Assembly: GCA_023417315.1 (NCBI GenBank)
Contig: JAEZFW010000083.1
Location: forward strand, 1-64,000
DNA length: 64,000 nt
Origin: Pseudomonadota bacterium
GTDB taxonomy: Bacteria > Pseudomonadota > Gammaproteobacteria > Steroidobacterales > Steroidobacteraceae
Reading direction: 5' to 3'
Shown piece by piece: positions 1 through 10,100 of this stretch. The translations under genes were made by a program, and so were the position numbers. Under the pieces are notes generated by a model, which saw only the letters and a program-made list of their open reading frames with translations, made no database searches and was not told the origin of the DNA. Each line of letters starts with the position of its first letter. Position 1 is the stretch's first letter.

Positions 1-24
1 GCGCACTCATCCTAAGCGCGAAGA

Positions 25-3000
25 CTAGCGGATGCTATAGCGAACGCCGATCTGGAAGCGCTGGTCGTTGATGAACCACGAGCGCGGCAACAACATGCCT
101 TCGTTCGTGACCTGTTGGAACAGCACCGTCTCCGAGTTGGTGAGGTTCTGACCCTCGAGATACAGATCCACGTTTTCCGTCGGCCTGAAGTGTATCGATC
201 CGTCGAGCTGGCCGTAGTCATCCTGCCAAATCGGCAGCTTGATACAGCAATCCGCCTGGCTGACCAGATACTTGTCGCGCCAGTTGTACGCGAGGCGCGC
301 AGAGAACTTGCCCTTCTCGTACATTCCGACGATGTTGTAAGCGGTCTTCGAATAGCCCTCCAACGGCAGATTCGTGAACGTGATCAGCGGATCCTGCTCG
401 ACTCCGCCGCCGCCCGACACGCTCGTCAGATTGCTGTTCGTGATGCCCTTGTTGTCCACGTACGTGAAGTTGAGCTGGAAGCCGAATCCATCCCATGGGG
501 ATGGAAGCATATCGAGGAAGCTCTGATAGGCGACTTCGAAGCCCTGCAACTCCGCACCTGCACCGGTGATCGGTCCGTTGACGCTCACGTTGCGCGTGAT
601 GCCGTTGTTCGTGAACTCGCGCACGTAGTTGCCGTACGTCAGATAGTTCTTGAACTTCTTGTAGAACACGGCGGCAGTCACGGAGCCCGTATCGGAGAAG
701 TACCATTCCCACGTCAAGTCGAGCTGATCCGCAGTCGTGGGCTCGAGGCGTGGATTACCGGCACTACCCTCGTAGCGCGGCGTGTACGAGACCGGCGTGC
801 TATCGCAGTCTCCCGGCACCTCATACGTCACGGTTCCCGATTCGCAGTTCGGCCCCACTCGCGAGATGCCGATGTAGTTCTTGTACAGACCCATATCGGG
901 ACGCGCGAGCGCTCGCGAAGCGGCGAAGCGAATGAACATGTCTTCGGTCAACCCGAAGCGGATGTTCAAGCTCGGCAACCAGTTCTGGTGCTCGTCGCCG
1001 TCGGCCTGAGCGGACGTACCGCCGTTCATGAACGCGATATCCTCTGCAGGTGTCAAGACCAGCGGATCCAGCGGCTGCCCGGGTTCGGGCTCCGACGGCT
1101 GCGTCCAGATCGGGAAGGCCACGCCACCGCTTGCCTGAACCTTGGTCACGACATAGCGAACACCGATGTTGCCGCGGACGTTGATCGAACCGAGGTTCGT
1201 GTCTTCGCCACCGAATCTCAGCATGACGTATGCGGCGTCCGTATCCTCGCTCACATCCTGCATTTCGACCGGACAGAACAACGAACCCTCCACGACCGGG
1301 CAGTTCGTGCGCTGCGCGAGCGGCACCCAGCTATTGCCGCGTCCGGCGAACGTGTCGATGGTTCGCTGGTAGTCCTTGATGATGTCCATGTTCGGATGGA
1401 CGAACACGCCGCCGCCGAAGATACCGCCATCGACCAAGCCCGAGCCGAAGTCGTGCGTCTGGAACGTGTTGCCCCAGGCACCCTCGGATAGGAAGAACGC
1501 CTCGTCGTCCTGAACGCCCCATAGCGGCTGGATCGCTCCCCAGTTATACGTCGACCAGTTGATCTGCTGATCGCGCTCAGCTCGGCGAACACCCACACGC
1601 AACGAATCCATCCATCCGTCGGACAGATCGATCTCGGCGTCGATGCGACCGGTCCATTGCTCGCCTTCGCTCTGCTCCGCGTGCTCCATCACCCATTCAT
1701 GATGATAATTGCGCGGATCGGCGAATCCTCCGTCGGTGAAGCCGTAACCAGTCGGACGATTGAACTCGAATCGAGGCCGACTCCCGGTGAGATCGAGCAG
1801 CACATCCGAGGCGGTGCGTGCGTTAGCACTGTTGTCGAAATTGTCGACGGTCGAATCGATGTGCTGCACGTCGAAGTTGAACGCGAGTCGATCGGTCGCC
1901 TCCCAGCGTACGTTCAGCGACAGATCTTCCGTCACGTTCTTCGTCGATGCATCGCGCGTATCGGCGCTGAGCGAAATACCGCGCGTCGATGGACAGGTCG
2001 TCCCTGCTGCGACCGACCACGAATAGCAGTACCAGTTCGGGAAGCCTTCCGGCGTCATGAAACCGTTAGGATGCGACAACGTGGGATTGTTGTTCGGCCC
2101 GGCCCAATTGCCCTCGGCATCGTTGAGCACGCCGCGCGTGAACACACCGCGGCTGTCGAATTCGTAAGCAGGGGTTCCCTCGGCGGGAACCGCCACTGCT
2201 CCGGTCAGCTCTAGATCTTGCGCCGCTTGAGAGCCACCGATGACGCCCGTGAGCGAATGCTCCTCGAAGTCGTTCTGATATTCGGAGCGGTTGTACTGCA
2301 ATGTGGCAAGCAACGATTCATCCGGGCTGCGCCACTGAGCAGCGAGCGCTGCGCCGATGCGGGTGCGATCGTAAATCGTCTCGCGAAGGTCGATGCCTCC
2401 AGGAACCCACTTCGTGCCGCCGCCATACGCCGCGACGTTCTCGTGTCTGTAGTAGCGGCCGACTTGCGTGCCCTGCGACGCGGTCGTCACTTCGGAGTAC
2501 GCGCCGTTGACCATGATGCCCATCTCACCGATGCCCGTGTCCCACCGGTTGCTGATGAGAGCGGAGCCTTCAGGATTGAAGTCCTCGACGAGGTTGCCGT
2601 AATCGGCCTCAGCCGAGAAAGCAGCGACGAACCCTTCCGAATCGAACGGCAGCGCCGTGCGCAGATTGACCGTACCTGCGATACCGCCTTCGATCATGTC
2701 GGCGGTGAGATTCTTATAAGTGTCGACGCCGGCCATCAACTCCGGCGAAACATCGCCAAAGCCAAGTCCGCGCGAGCTGTTGGCATTGAAGCTGTCGCGG
2801 CCGTTGAACTCGCTGCGAACCTGCGGCAAGCCGCGAATCACCACGCCGGAGGGCTCTGCGGAGAAGTGAGTCGTGTCGCTCGCGGCTGCGAACCGCGTCA
2901 CGAACACGCCGGTTACGCGCTGCAATGCTTCCGCGACGCTCTTGTCGGGAAACGCGCCGATGTCGGACGCAGTGATGGAATCGACGACGGTGTCGGCTTC

Positions 3001-3228
3001 CCGCTTGATGTCCTGAGCCGTCTTCAGTGCCTGGCGCATGCCAGTGACGACGATTTCCTCGACGCCCTGATCGTCGTCGGATGCGGTGTTCGCACCCGAA
3101 GTGTTTTGCGCGATGGCGTAGGGGGCTAGAAAGCTTGCCCCAATTGCGAGCGCCGAGACGCCCGTTTCCTTGACCCCGATCTTGCGGATTGCGCTACGTA
3201 GCAACCCACCTGGTGCCGGTTTCGACAT
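25..3228 (-). CDS. TonB-dependent outer-membrane receptor (1067 aa)
   Basis: This is a ligand-gated outer-membrane importer energised by TonB-ExbBD. A signal peptide ends near residue 40 (AIA/QN), a TonB-box-like EEIVVTG lies at residues 57-63, and a plug domain follows (ADTVVDSITASDIGAFPDKS, then an RVTGV segment), leading into a long beta-barrel that ends in YSIR. About 1070 aa is typical of the large receptors of Caulobacter, Xanthomonas and Steroidobacter relatives, which often take carbohydrates or peptides; the substrate cannot be read here. It is transcribed away from the TPR/2OG oxygenase at 3380, a pairing seen in such genomes. There is no STN signalling domain, so regulation is not by a FecI/FecR pair. 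The family call is secure; the ligand is unknown. Confidence 0.95.
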   Translation of the reverse strand: MSKPAPGGLLRSAIRKIGVKETGVSALAIGASFLAPYAIAQNTSGANTASDDDQGVEEIVVTGMRQALKTAQDIKREADTVVDSITASDIGAFPDKSVAEALQRVTGVFVTRFAAASDTTHFSAEPSGVVIRGLPQVRSEFNGRDSFNANSSRGLGFGDVSPELMAGVDTYKNLTADMIEGGIAGTVNLRTALPFDSEGFVAAFSAEADYGNLVEDFNPEGSALISNRWDTGIGEMGIMVNGAYSEVTTASQGTQVGRYYRHENVAAYGGGTKWVPGGIDLRETIYDRTRIGAALAAQWRSPDESLLATLQYNRSEYQNDFEEHSLTGVIGGSQAAQDLELTGAVAVPAEGTPAYEFDSRGVFTRGVLNDAEGNWAGPNNNPTLSHPNGFMTPEGFPNWYCYSWSVAAGTTCPSTRGISLSADTRDASTKNVTEDLSLNVRWEATDRLAFNFDVQHIDSTVDNFDNSANARTASDVLLDLTGSRPRFEFNRPTGYGFTDGGFADPRNYHHEWVMEHAEQSEGEQWTGRIDAEIDLSDGWMDSLRVGVRRAERDQQINWSTYNWGAIQPLWGVQDDEAFFLSEGAWGNTFQTHDFGSGLVDGGIFGGGVFVHPNMDIIKDYQRTIDTFAGRGNSWVPLAQRTNCPVVEGSLFCPVEMQDVSEDTDAAYVMLRFGGEDTNLGSINVRGNIGVRYVVTKVQASGGVAFPIWTQPSEPEPGQPLDPLVLTPAEDIAFMNGGTSAQADGDEHQNWLPSLNIRFGLTEDMFIRFAASRALARPDMGLYKNYIGISRVGPNCESGTVTYEVPGDCDSTPVSYTPRYEGSAGNPRLEPTTADQLDLTWEWYFSDTGSVTAAVFYKKFKNYLTYGNYVREFTNNGITRNVSVNGPITGAGAELQGFEVAYQSFLDMLPSPWDGFGFQLNFTYVDNKGITNSNLTSVSGGGGVEQDPLITFTNLPLEGYSKTAYNIVGMYEKGKFSARLAYNWRDKYLVSQADCCIKLPIWQDDYGQLDGSIHFRPTENVDLYLEGQNLTNSETVLFQQVTNEGMLLPRSWFINDQRFQIGVRYSIR

Positions 3229-3379
3229 TATGTGCCCCCCTGCAGGCGTTATCGTTGAGTGTGCAATGCACGTTCTTACCGATGCAAATAATTAAATTGT
3301 TTTCCTTATGAGTCTATCCGCAAATTGTATTGTTGCAATAGGCCTTCATTAGAAAAAGTGGCCGGGCCACTTGCCGTTG

Positions 3380-4921
3380 ATGGCAAATGCACCGCTCCCC
3401 GGGGGTTCCTTGAGCGAATATGATCCGCACGTGAGCGAAGTTTCCGAGCTACGAAACCTCTCTGCCCTACTGGCGAGCCACCGCTTCCGCGAGGCCGAGG
3501 AGCTGGTTGCGAGCCTCACCGATACGACCGCCGCGGTACGAGGGTGGCTGGTCGTCGCGCGCACGCACGCGGTCTGCCAACGCTGGGATGATGCGCGCCG
3601 CGCGATCGAGGCGGCGCTCCACCTCCAACCGGCATCCCGCCTTCTCAAGATCGAGCGCGCGGCCATCATTACTCAGCAAGGATTCGCGCAGGCGGCCCTG
3701 AGCGAGCTCGAGCAACTCGTTCGAGAGGGTGAAGATTCGCCGCAACTGGTCTTGCACCTTGCACAAGCTTTGATCGTGCTCGGGCGCAGCTCCGAAGCGG
3801 AAACCCAACTCGAGCTCGGCCTGCAACGCTGGCCGCTCGATGAAGCGCTGCATCGCTCTGTGATCCGGCTGCGCTGGTTGAGCGGCTGCGGCGAAAGCAG
3901 CACGGCACGGCTCGAACGGACCATCGTGGCGTATCCGCGCGAGCTGCAGCTGCGGCTACTCGCGGCGGACGCACTCCGTAACGCCGGTTTTCTCGAACGA
4001 GCGCTCGAGACACTGCAAGGCGGACTGCAACTCGCGCCGCAATCAGTGGGCTTCCTGACCTCGATTGGAGTGGTACTCGATGGCCTCGATCGCCCTGGCG
4101 ACGCTCTTCCCTACCTACGAGCCGCCGCCGAGCGTGGCCGAAGAGGCGGTCCCGCGAAACGCAATTTGATTCCGACACTGCTGCGCTTGTCGGAGCCGAT
4201 CGAGGCGCTCGCAATCTGCGATGAGCTGCTCGCGGACTCGCCAGACGACCAGCTCCTGATTGCGTATCGAGCGACGGCGTTGCGGATGCTGGGAGACGCA
4301 CGATATGAATCGTTGCACGACTACGATCGCCTCGTGCGGATCTACCGGCCGGATCCGCCGTCCGCATTCACGCGCGTCTCCGACTTCAACGAGGCGTTCG
4401 CGGCTGCGGTACTCGCATTTCACACAACCGATCGACGACCTCTCGATCAAAGTCTGCGCGGCGGAACGCAAACCGATCGCAACTTGCCGCTCGAGCAGCC
4501 GGCCGTTGCGGCATTTATGAAGATGATCGACGCGCCGATCCGCGACTACATCTCGAGACTGCGCGACGGCAGCGATCATCCAACCGATCGACGTCGTGCT
4601 GCCGGATACCGAATCGCCGGCTCGTGGTCAGTGCGACTCTCGCCTCAGGGCTTCCACACGAATCATGTTCATCCGAAGGGTTGGCTGAGCTCGGCGTATT
4701 ACATCGATTTGCCAGAGGGCATGGGCACCGACGAGAGCCGTGCGGGATGGCTCAAGTTTGGCGAACCGGGTCAGCCGACGCCCGGATGCTCACCGAATCA
4801 TTTCGTCCGCCCAGAGCCAGGAATGCTGGTCTTGTTTCCTTCTTATATGTGGCACGGCACCGTGCCGTTCACGGAAGGCGGGCACCGGCTCACGGCCGCG
4901 TTCGATGTGGTGCCGACCTGA
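3380..4921 (+). CDS. TPR-repeat 2-oxoglutarate/Fe(II)-type oxygenase
   Basis: The N-terminal ~350 residues are helical TPR-like repeats (for example ALSELEQLVREGE and AETQLELGLQRWPLDEA). The C-terminal ~110 residues match the putative 2OG-Fe(II) oxygenase family PF13759: a H-x-x-H-x-H cluster (H426, H429, H431 from the ATG at 3380), then LSSAYYIDLP, and a distal MWHGTVPF histidine (H492) before a basic segment (GGHRLTAAFD). Such enzymes couple 2-oxoglutarate decarboxylation to hydroxylation; the substrate is unknown, and TPRs suggest a protein target. The frame opens upstream at a TTG (3371), and a GTG at 3431 is another possible start; ATG 3380 is chosen without a strong Shine-Dalgarno. No signal peptide is seen, so it is probably cytoplasmic. 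It is divergent from the TonB receptor. Confidence 0.85.
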   Translation: MANAPLPGGSLSEYDPHVSEVSELRNLSALLASHRFREAEELVASLTDTTAAVRGWLVVARTHAVCQRWDDARRAIEAALHLQPASRLLKIERAAIITQQGFAQAALSELEQLVREGEDSPQLVLHLAQALIVLGRSSEAETQLELGLQRWPLDEALHRSVIRLRWLSGCGESSTARLERTIVAYPRELQLRLLAADALRNAGFLERALETLQGGLQLAPQSVGFLTSIGVVLDGLDRPGDALPYLRAAAERGRRGGPAKRNLIPTLLRLSEPIEALAICDELLADSPDDQLLIAYRATALRMLGDARYESLHDYDRLVRIYRPDPPSAFTRVSDFNEAFAAAVLAFHTTDRRPLDQSLRGGTQTDRNLPLEQPAVAAFMKMIDAPIRDYISRLRDGSDHPTDRRRAAGYRIAGSWSVRLSPQGFHTNHVHPKGWLSSAYYIDLPEGMGTDESRAGWLKFGEPGQPTPGCSPNHFVRPEPGMLVLFPSYMWHGTVPFTEGGHRLTAAFDVVPT

Positions 4922-4935
4922 CTCACGCTCCAGAT

Positions 4936-5157
4936 GAGAAGCTCTCGCAAAGCACGCAGAGCCCGCAAAGGAAGACAAGGATTTGTTCCTATTCTGACCT
5001 CCGCATCTGCGGACTCTGCGAGATGATTTCTTGCGCGTGCCGCGCGGCGCTGTGAAGGGTAATCCTCGTGCAGATGCAGAGACGCGGACATCGGAACATG
5101 AAGGGAGTAGCTCTTTCCTTCTGCCTTTGCGGGCTTTGGGCGCTTGGCGAGATTCTC
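4936..5157. repeat. Intergenic nested inverted repeat, ACGCAAAG-word family, copy 1
   Basis: The 320-base gap between the oxygenase and the LysM gene holds no gene but a nested palindrome. The left arm (4936-4975) contains CTCTCGCAAAGCACGCAGAG and CCCGCAAAGG; the right arm (5117-5157) reads the same words in reverse complement (CCTTTGCGGGCTTTG, then CTTGGCGAGATTCTC). Inside, CTCCGCATCTGCGGACTCTG around 5010 is mirrored by GTGCAGATGCAGAGACGC around 5070. The words recur in the element at 37969-38056, so this is a dispersed family, not a one-off terminator. Role unknown; it could fold into a long hairpin in RNA. Confidence 0.75.
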
Positions 5158-5241
5158 TTAGACCGTAGTCGTTCATGAAAGGAAACTATCCGCCACCTCC
5201 CGCGTTCGGTTTCGCACCAACGTTGCTACGGGAGAGTCACC

Positions 5242-5760
5242 ATGGGCGTGTGGAACTTCGTCAAAGATGCCGGCGAGCGGATTGTCGCGAACGCAAAAGC
5301 GGCTGCGCGCTTCGGCCCGGCCGAGAAGAAGACGGAAGAGCCTGCGGCGGCGCAAAAGAAGACGAGCGGCGGTAACGGCAAAGATGCCGGTGAGGCGATC
5401 GCGGACTACATCCGCGTGCAAGGCTTGCAAGTCGATAACTTGAAGGTGTCGTTCGATGCGCCTTCGTCGACAGTGCATGTCTCCGGCACTGCGAAGGATC
5501 AGGCAACCAAGGAAAAGGTGATTCTGTGCTGCGGCAACATCGACGGCGTGGAGAAAGTCACCGACGAGCTCGCCGTGAAGGAATCGGCGCCTGAAGCGCA
5601 ATATCACACGGTCGTCAAAGGCGACACGCTCTCCGCGATCGCGAAGAAGTATTACGGCGATGCGAACAAGTATCCGGAGATCTTCGAAGCGAACAAGCCG
5701 ATGCTGAAACACCCGGACAAGATCTATCCGGGCCAGTCGCTGCGCATCCCGCCGCGCTAG
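5242..5760 (+). CDS. BON-LysM protein (Kbp/YgaU-like)
   Basis: This 172-residue protein has a short N-terminal region with a lysine-rich linker, a BON domain (about residues 48-110, VDNLKVSFDAPSSTVHVSG to GVEKVTDEL) and a C-terminal LysM domain (about 120-170, YHTVVKGDTLSAIAKKYYG to IYPGQSLRIPP). The same domain order occurs in E. coli Kbp (YgaU), a potassium-binding protein of 149 aa; this one is slightly longer because of an N-terminal extension. No signal peptide is evident, as in Kbp. The start ATG follows GGGAGAG, a good ribosome-binding site. It stands alone after the repeat element. The potassium role is by analogy only. Confidence 0.9.
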   Translation: MGVWNFVKDAGERIVANAKAAARFGPAEKKTEEPAAAQKKTSGGNGKDAGEAIADYIRVQGLQVDNLKVSFDAPSSTVHVSGTAKDQATKEKVILCCGNIDGVEKVTDELAVKESAPEAQYHTVVKGDTLSAIAKKYYGDANKYPEIFEANKPMLKHPDKIYPGQSLRIPPR

Positions 5761-5979
5761 CGGTCGCGCGAATGGCGTTTCGAGGTTTGGGTCGCCATTC
5801 CGAGGCAGCCACAGACCAGAGATGATCGCGCGGCGACCGCGGCGAGAATCAGAAGAGAAGAGGCGCTCGCACAGATGAGCGTCAGTCTTGTTTTCCTCTT
5901 TTCGCCGCGGCCGCCGCGCTCGCCGCGAGATCATTGTCTTGCCTACTGATCAGACCTGCGGTTCCGATCATGAGCGAGT

Positions 5980-7110
5980 CTACGTCTTCCCGATCCCGCT
6001 CCCGCGCTCGGTGGCCGCGGCGCGTGTGAGGATGGTGACTTTCTGGCCGTTCTGCAGGCGTTCGACGCCGCGCACGACGACTCGATCGCCGGGTTCAACA
6101 TCGCCTTCGATCGTCACGAGATCGCCATCGGCGGCGACTCGCGTCACCGCCACGCGCTCGGCCGTATTGTCCCCGCGCACGCGCATCAAATAGCTGCCAT
6201 CCTGTCGAATCGCGATTGCATCTCGCGGCACGACCAGGGACTCTGACGCTTCGCGCTCGGGGAGCCCGACTTCGATCGGCGTGCCGACGCGCAATGCTCC
6301 GTTCGCAAGCACGAGCCGCAGCTCGAACTGACGGGAGCGCTCTTCTCCCACTGGCACGACGGTTCGCACTTTCGCCTTCATCTCATCGCGACCCACTCGA
6401 ATCGGCAACTCCATGTCCTGTCGCACGTAACTTGCGAGCGTGAGCGGCGCTTGCGCCCGCGCTTCCAACTGCACGGTATCCACCAGATGCGCGATTGCCG
6501 CGCCCGTCGCCACGTACTCGCCTCGTTGCGCGAGCCGCTCGGTGACGATGCCGCTGAACGGCGCACGCACCTCGGTCTGACTCAACTCATGAAGCGCAGC
6601 TCGATGCCGCACCTGCGACTGCTCGAGCTGAGCAGTGAGCACTGCGAGTTGTGAGCGCACTTCATCGAGCTGTGTTTGGGAGATGGAATTGTTCGCGAGC
6701 TGCTCGATGCGCTGCAGCTGGCGTTCGCTTGCCGCGCGTTGCGCCTCGATGCGAGCAACTTCGGCTTTCGTGTCGTCCGCTCTCAACTTGAGCGCCTCGT
6801 CCTCGAGCTTGGCGACACGTTCGCCTGCACGCACTTGAGTGCCGACTTCGGCCACATAGACCAGTCGACCCGCAGCGCTCGTGGCAAGGCGAGCATCGTT
6901 GCGACTGACTACACCCCCCGGTACCCATCGCCGCGGGGCCACGCGAGCGACAGCCGCTTCCGCGATCTCCACGACAGCAGGCGACCCATTCTGCACCTGC
7001 GCCCCGCTCTCCGCGCACGCGAACAATGCCGAATACGCGAGGACTATGGAGAGTGTCGCGCGCGATGAGACAGATGACAGATGCTTAACCATGGAATTGA
7101 CTGGCTCCAT
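5980..7110 (-). CDS. RND efflux periplasmic adaptor (MFP/HlyD-like)
   Basis: This is the membrane-fusion subunit joining the inner-membrane RND pump to an outer-membrane channel. It shows an N-terminal hydrophobic export segment with a cysteine (LFAC) that might be a lipobox, a split lipoyl domain (RLVYVAEVGTQVRAGERVAK and VRAPFSGIVTERLAQRGEYV), a coiled-coil hairpin between them (about residues 95-165), then beta-barrel and membrane-proximal domains. It starts 2 bases after the permease stop codon, so the two are probably translationally coupled. The order permease then adaptor is the reverse of acrAB. No outer-membrane factor gene is nearby. An alternative start is ATG 7092. Confidence 0.93.
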   Translation of the reverse strand: MEPVNSMVKHLSSVSSRATLSIVLAYSALFACAESGAQVQNGSPAVVEIAEAAVARVAPRRWVPGGVVSRNDARLATSAAGRLVYVAEVGTQVRAGERVAKLEDEALKLRADDTKAEVARIEAQRAASERQLQRIEQLANNSISQTQLDEVRSQLAVLTAQLEQSQVRHRAALHELSQTEVRAPFSGIVTERLAQRGEYVATGAAIAHLVDTVQLEARAQAPLTLASYVRQDMELPIRVGRDEMKAKVRTVVPVGEERSRQFELRLVLANGALRVGTPIEVGLPEREASESLVVPRDAIAIRQDGSYLMRVRGDNTAERVAVTRVAADGDLVTIEGDVEPGDRVVVRGVERLQNGQKVTILTRAAATERGSGIGKT

Positions 7111-7112
7111 CT

Positions 7113-10100
7113 TCAGGCAACTTGTGGTTGTGCGTGATCGCTGGCGCGAACGGTCTGCGGCACAGGCGATTCTCGATACATCAGCCGGAGCAAGCTCGGC
7201 AGTAACACGACCGAGAACACCATACTGAAGATCACACCGGCGACATTGACCGCAGCCAAGCCGCGATACATCACGCTAGCCGGCCCGGGGTTGACGACCA
7301 TGGGCAGTGCGCCTAGCGCACCCGTTAGCGTGCTCGCGACCATTGCACGCAAGCGCTGATTGAGCGCCATGCGCAATGCCTCTTCCATATCGTGACCGTG
7401 ATTCAACGCATCGCGCGTGCGGTCGACGAGCAGGATGGAATGATTGACGATGATGCCGATCATCATGATGAAGCCGATCATCGTGAGCAGATCGAGCGGC
7501 TGGAATGTCACGAGCCCCAGCAAGCGAATGCCGAAGACGCCTCCCACGAGGGCGAGCGGCACCGTGAGCACCACCACGAGCGAGTCGCGAATCGACCTGA
7601 ACATCGCGGCCATCAGCAGGAACAACACGAGCAATGCGAGCAGAAAGTTGATGCTCATCGTCTGAACGATCGTATCGAGACGATCGGCGCTGCCGGCGAG
7701 CTGGATGTTCGCATCGGGTGGTAAGCGCTCGCGCAACGAGGGGACGATCTCGTTATCGATCCGTGCCAGCACGTCTTCGAGCGACATCGTCGCTGGAGGA
7801 TCGATCGTCAGCGTGACGGTGCGCTGATGATCCACACGCCTGATCTGTTCGGCTGCAAGGGTCGTCTGCAAACTGACGAGCTCGCCGAGCGCCACGACTT
7901 CACCCGACGGCGTGACGAGGGGTGCCTTCGCGAGATCCTCGGGAGTCTCGCCAATGGATGCACGCAGGATGACGGGCAAGCGCGTCTGCCCATCGAAGTA
8001 TTCGCCTAACCAGGCGCCGTCGCCCAGCGTGCGCACCACGACGCCGAGAGACGCACGATCCCATCCGGCTTCTGCGATGCGACGATCGTTCGGCTCCGCA
8101 CGCAGCTCGAGCGCTTGCACATCCGCATTCGGGAATGACTGAACGTTCGCGCCGGCGAAGGTTTCTTCCAGAAGTCGCCGGCCGTGCTCCGCCGCCGCAT
8201 TCAATGCCGCGGTATCGCTCGATTGAAGATTGATCGCCACCGAACGCGCAGAGCCACCGAAGCCGCCGAACAGCTCGCCTTCGTTGACGAATACGCGCGT
8301 GTCCGGGAAACCGACGACGACTTCATCGCGCACGATCCGTTCGAGCTCTCCGATGCGAGAATCGTCGATCACGCGGGCACCGATCGTACCCCCACCGGGC
8401 CACAGCAAGATGTACCAGTTCTTGAGCTGCGGCTCTTTCGTTCCCTCCATGTACGGCTTCATCCGTTCCAGTAGCTTCGTTGTCACTTCACGGTCCACCG
8501 CCGCGGGACTCATGCCAGGCGGAAAACTGAAGGACGCGTCGATCGCCGCGCGCTTCACCGGCGGTAGATAGTCGAGCTTCGGCATCAGCATCCACGAGAG
8601 CGCCATCGGGGCAACGAGAAGCGCACCGACCCAAGCGAGTTGCTGTTTGCGAGTCCGCGTCTGCGCGATGACCCAATCCGTGAGCGCGGGCCACCCTTCT
8701 CCGTATCCGGACTTCTTCGCGTGACCGCCGAGCAGACTGCCTGCGGCGGCCGGCACCACCGTGACCGCAACGATGATCGACAAGGCCACCGCGATGGAGA
8801 TGGTCAATGCGAGGTCTGCGAAGATCTGGCCTTCGACATCTTTCAAGAAGAGAACCGGTAGGAAGACTGCGATGGTGGTCGTCGTCGACGCGAACAGCGC
8901 AGGCACGACTTGGCGCGCGCCGTCGTGAGCCGCTTGCGCGATCGGCATCCCGCCTTCTTTGAGTCGAATGATGTTGCCTGACACGACGATCGCGCCCTCC
9001 ACGACCATGCCGACTGCAAAGGCGAGACCTGCGAGGGAGATGACGTTGATGCTGCGCTGGCCCAAGTGCAACGCGCAGAACGTGGCGAGTAGACACACTG
9101 GAATCGTGGTAGCGATCAGCACCGTAGCGCGGACATCACGCATGAACCACCACACGCACACGAGCGCGAGCAGCGCACCGACGATGAGGTTCTCGATGAG
9201 CAGGTTGACAGCGCGACGGATGAACAGTGACGCGTCGAATGATTGCTCGATTCCGAGCCCGCGCTCCGCGAGCGGACCATCGCGCAGCTCGGCCACGACT
9301 AGTTTGACCTGCTCGAGCGTTCCAAGCACGTTCGCGCCCGGCGCGCGCTGCACGCGCAACCCGATTGCGGGATTCCCGTTCTGATACGCGAAGAACTGGC
9401 GCTCAGGCGGCAGCAGATCGACGGATGCCACGTCCATCAGACGCACAGGCTGACCGTCGCGCCACGCGAGCACGAGCTGCCCGAGATCCTCGACCTCATA
9501 CCGACCCGTATAGCGCAACGAGTACTGTTGGCGTCCCACATCGAGCTGCCCGCCTGAGACGTTCGTTGCGCTCGCTGCTTGCCGCGCGATCTCGGGGATG
9601 CCGACGCCGAGCGCCGCCGCCCGCGCAAGGTCGACGGTGATGCGCACGTCATTCGGCGGACCGCCGTTCACATCCACGAGCGCAACGCCGGGGACCGATT
9701 CGATGCGCGGCTTCACGACGTCTTCGATGAAACGGATGTGCCTATCCATCGGCCCTTCGGTGCCAGGCAACAACTGCACGAAGAACCAGGAGAGATTCTG
9801 ATTCGCATCGCCACCGTCGCCGCCGAGCTGCACGATCGGCCGATCAGCATCGCGAGGCAGCGGCGGCAGCCGGCTCATGCGTCCGATCACATCGACGAGC
9901 GCCGCTTTCATGTCGGTGCCGATCGCAAACGTGAGAAAGATGTCGCTGCCGCCTGCACGCGCCGTTCCGGTGACTTCTTCGACGCCGGCAAGACCCTGCA
10001 GCACGCGCTCCTGCGGCTCGAGCAACTCCGCCTCGACTTCCTCAGGCGAAGCGCCGCGCCAGTTGGTGTTGATACTGATCGAGGGACGCTCGATGTCCGG

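Noticed and set aside
115..1491. A 458-codon frame antisense to the first TonB receptor
   Set aside because: Shadow of high GC third positions; the sense strand encodes a complete receptor with signal peptide and barrel.
4936..5157. CRISPR-like repeat array
   Set aside because: Words are degenerate, in inverted orientation, with no regular spacers; no cas genes are present.
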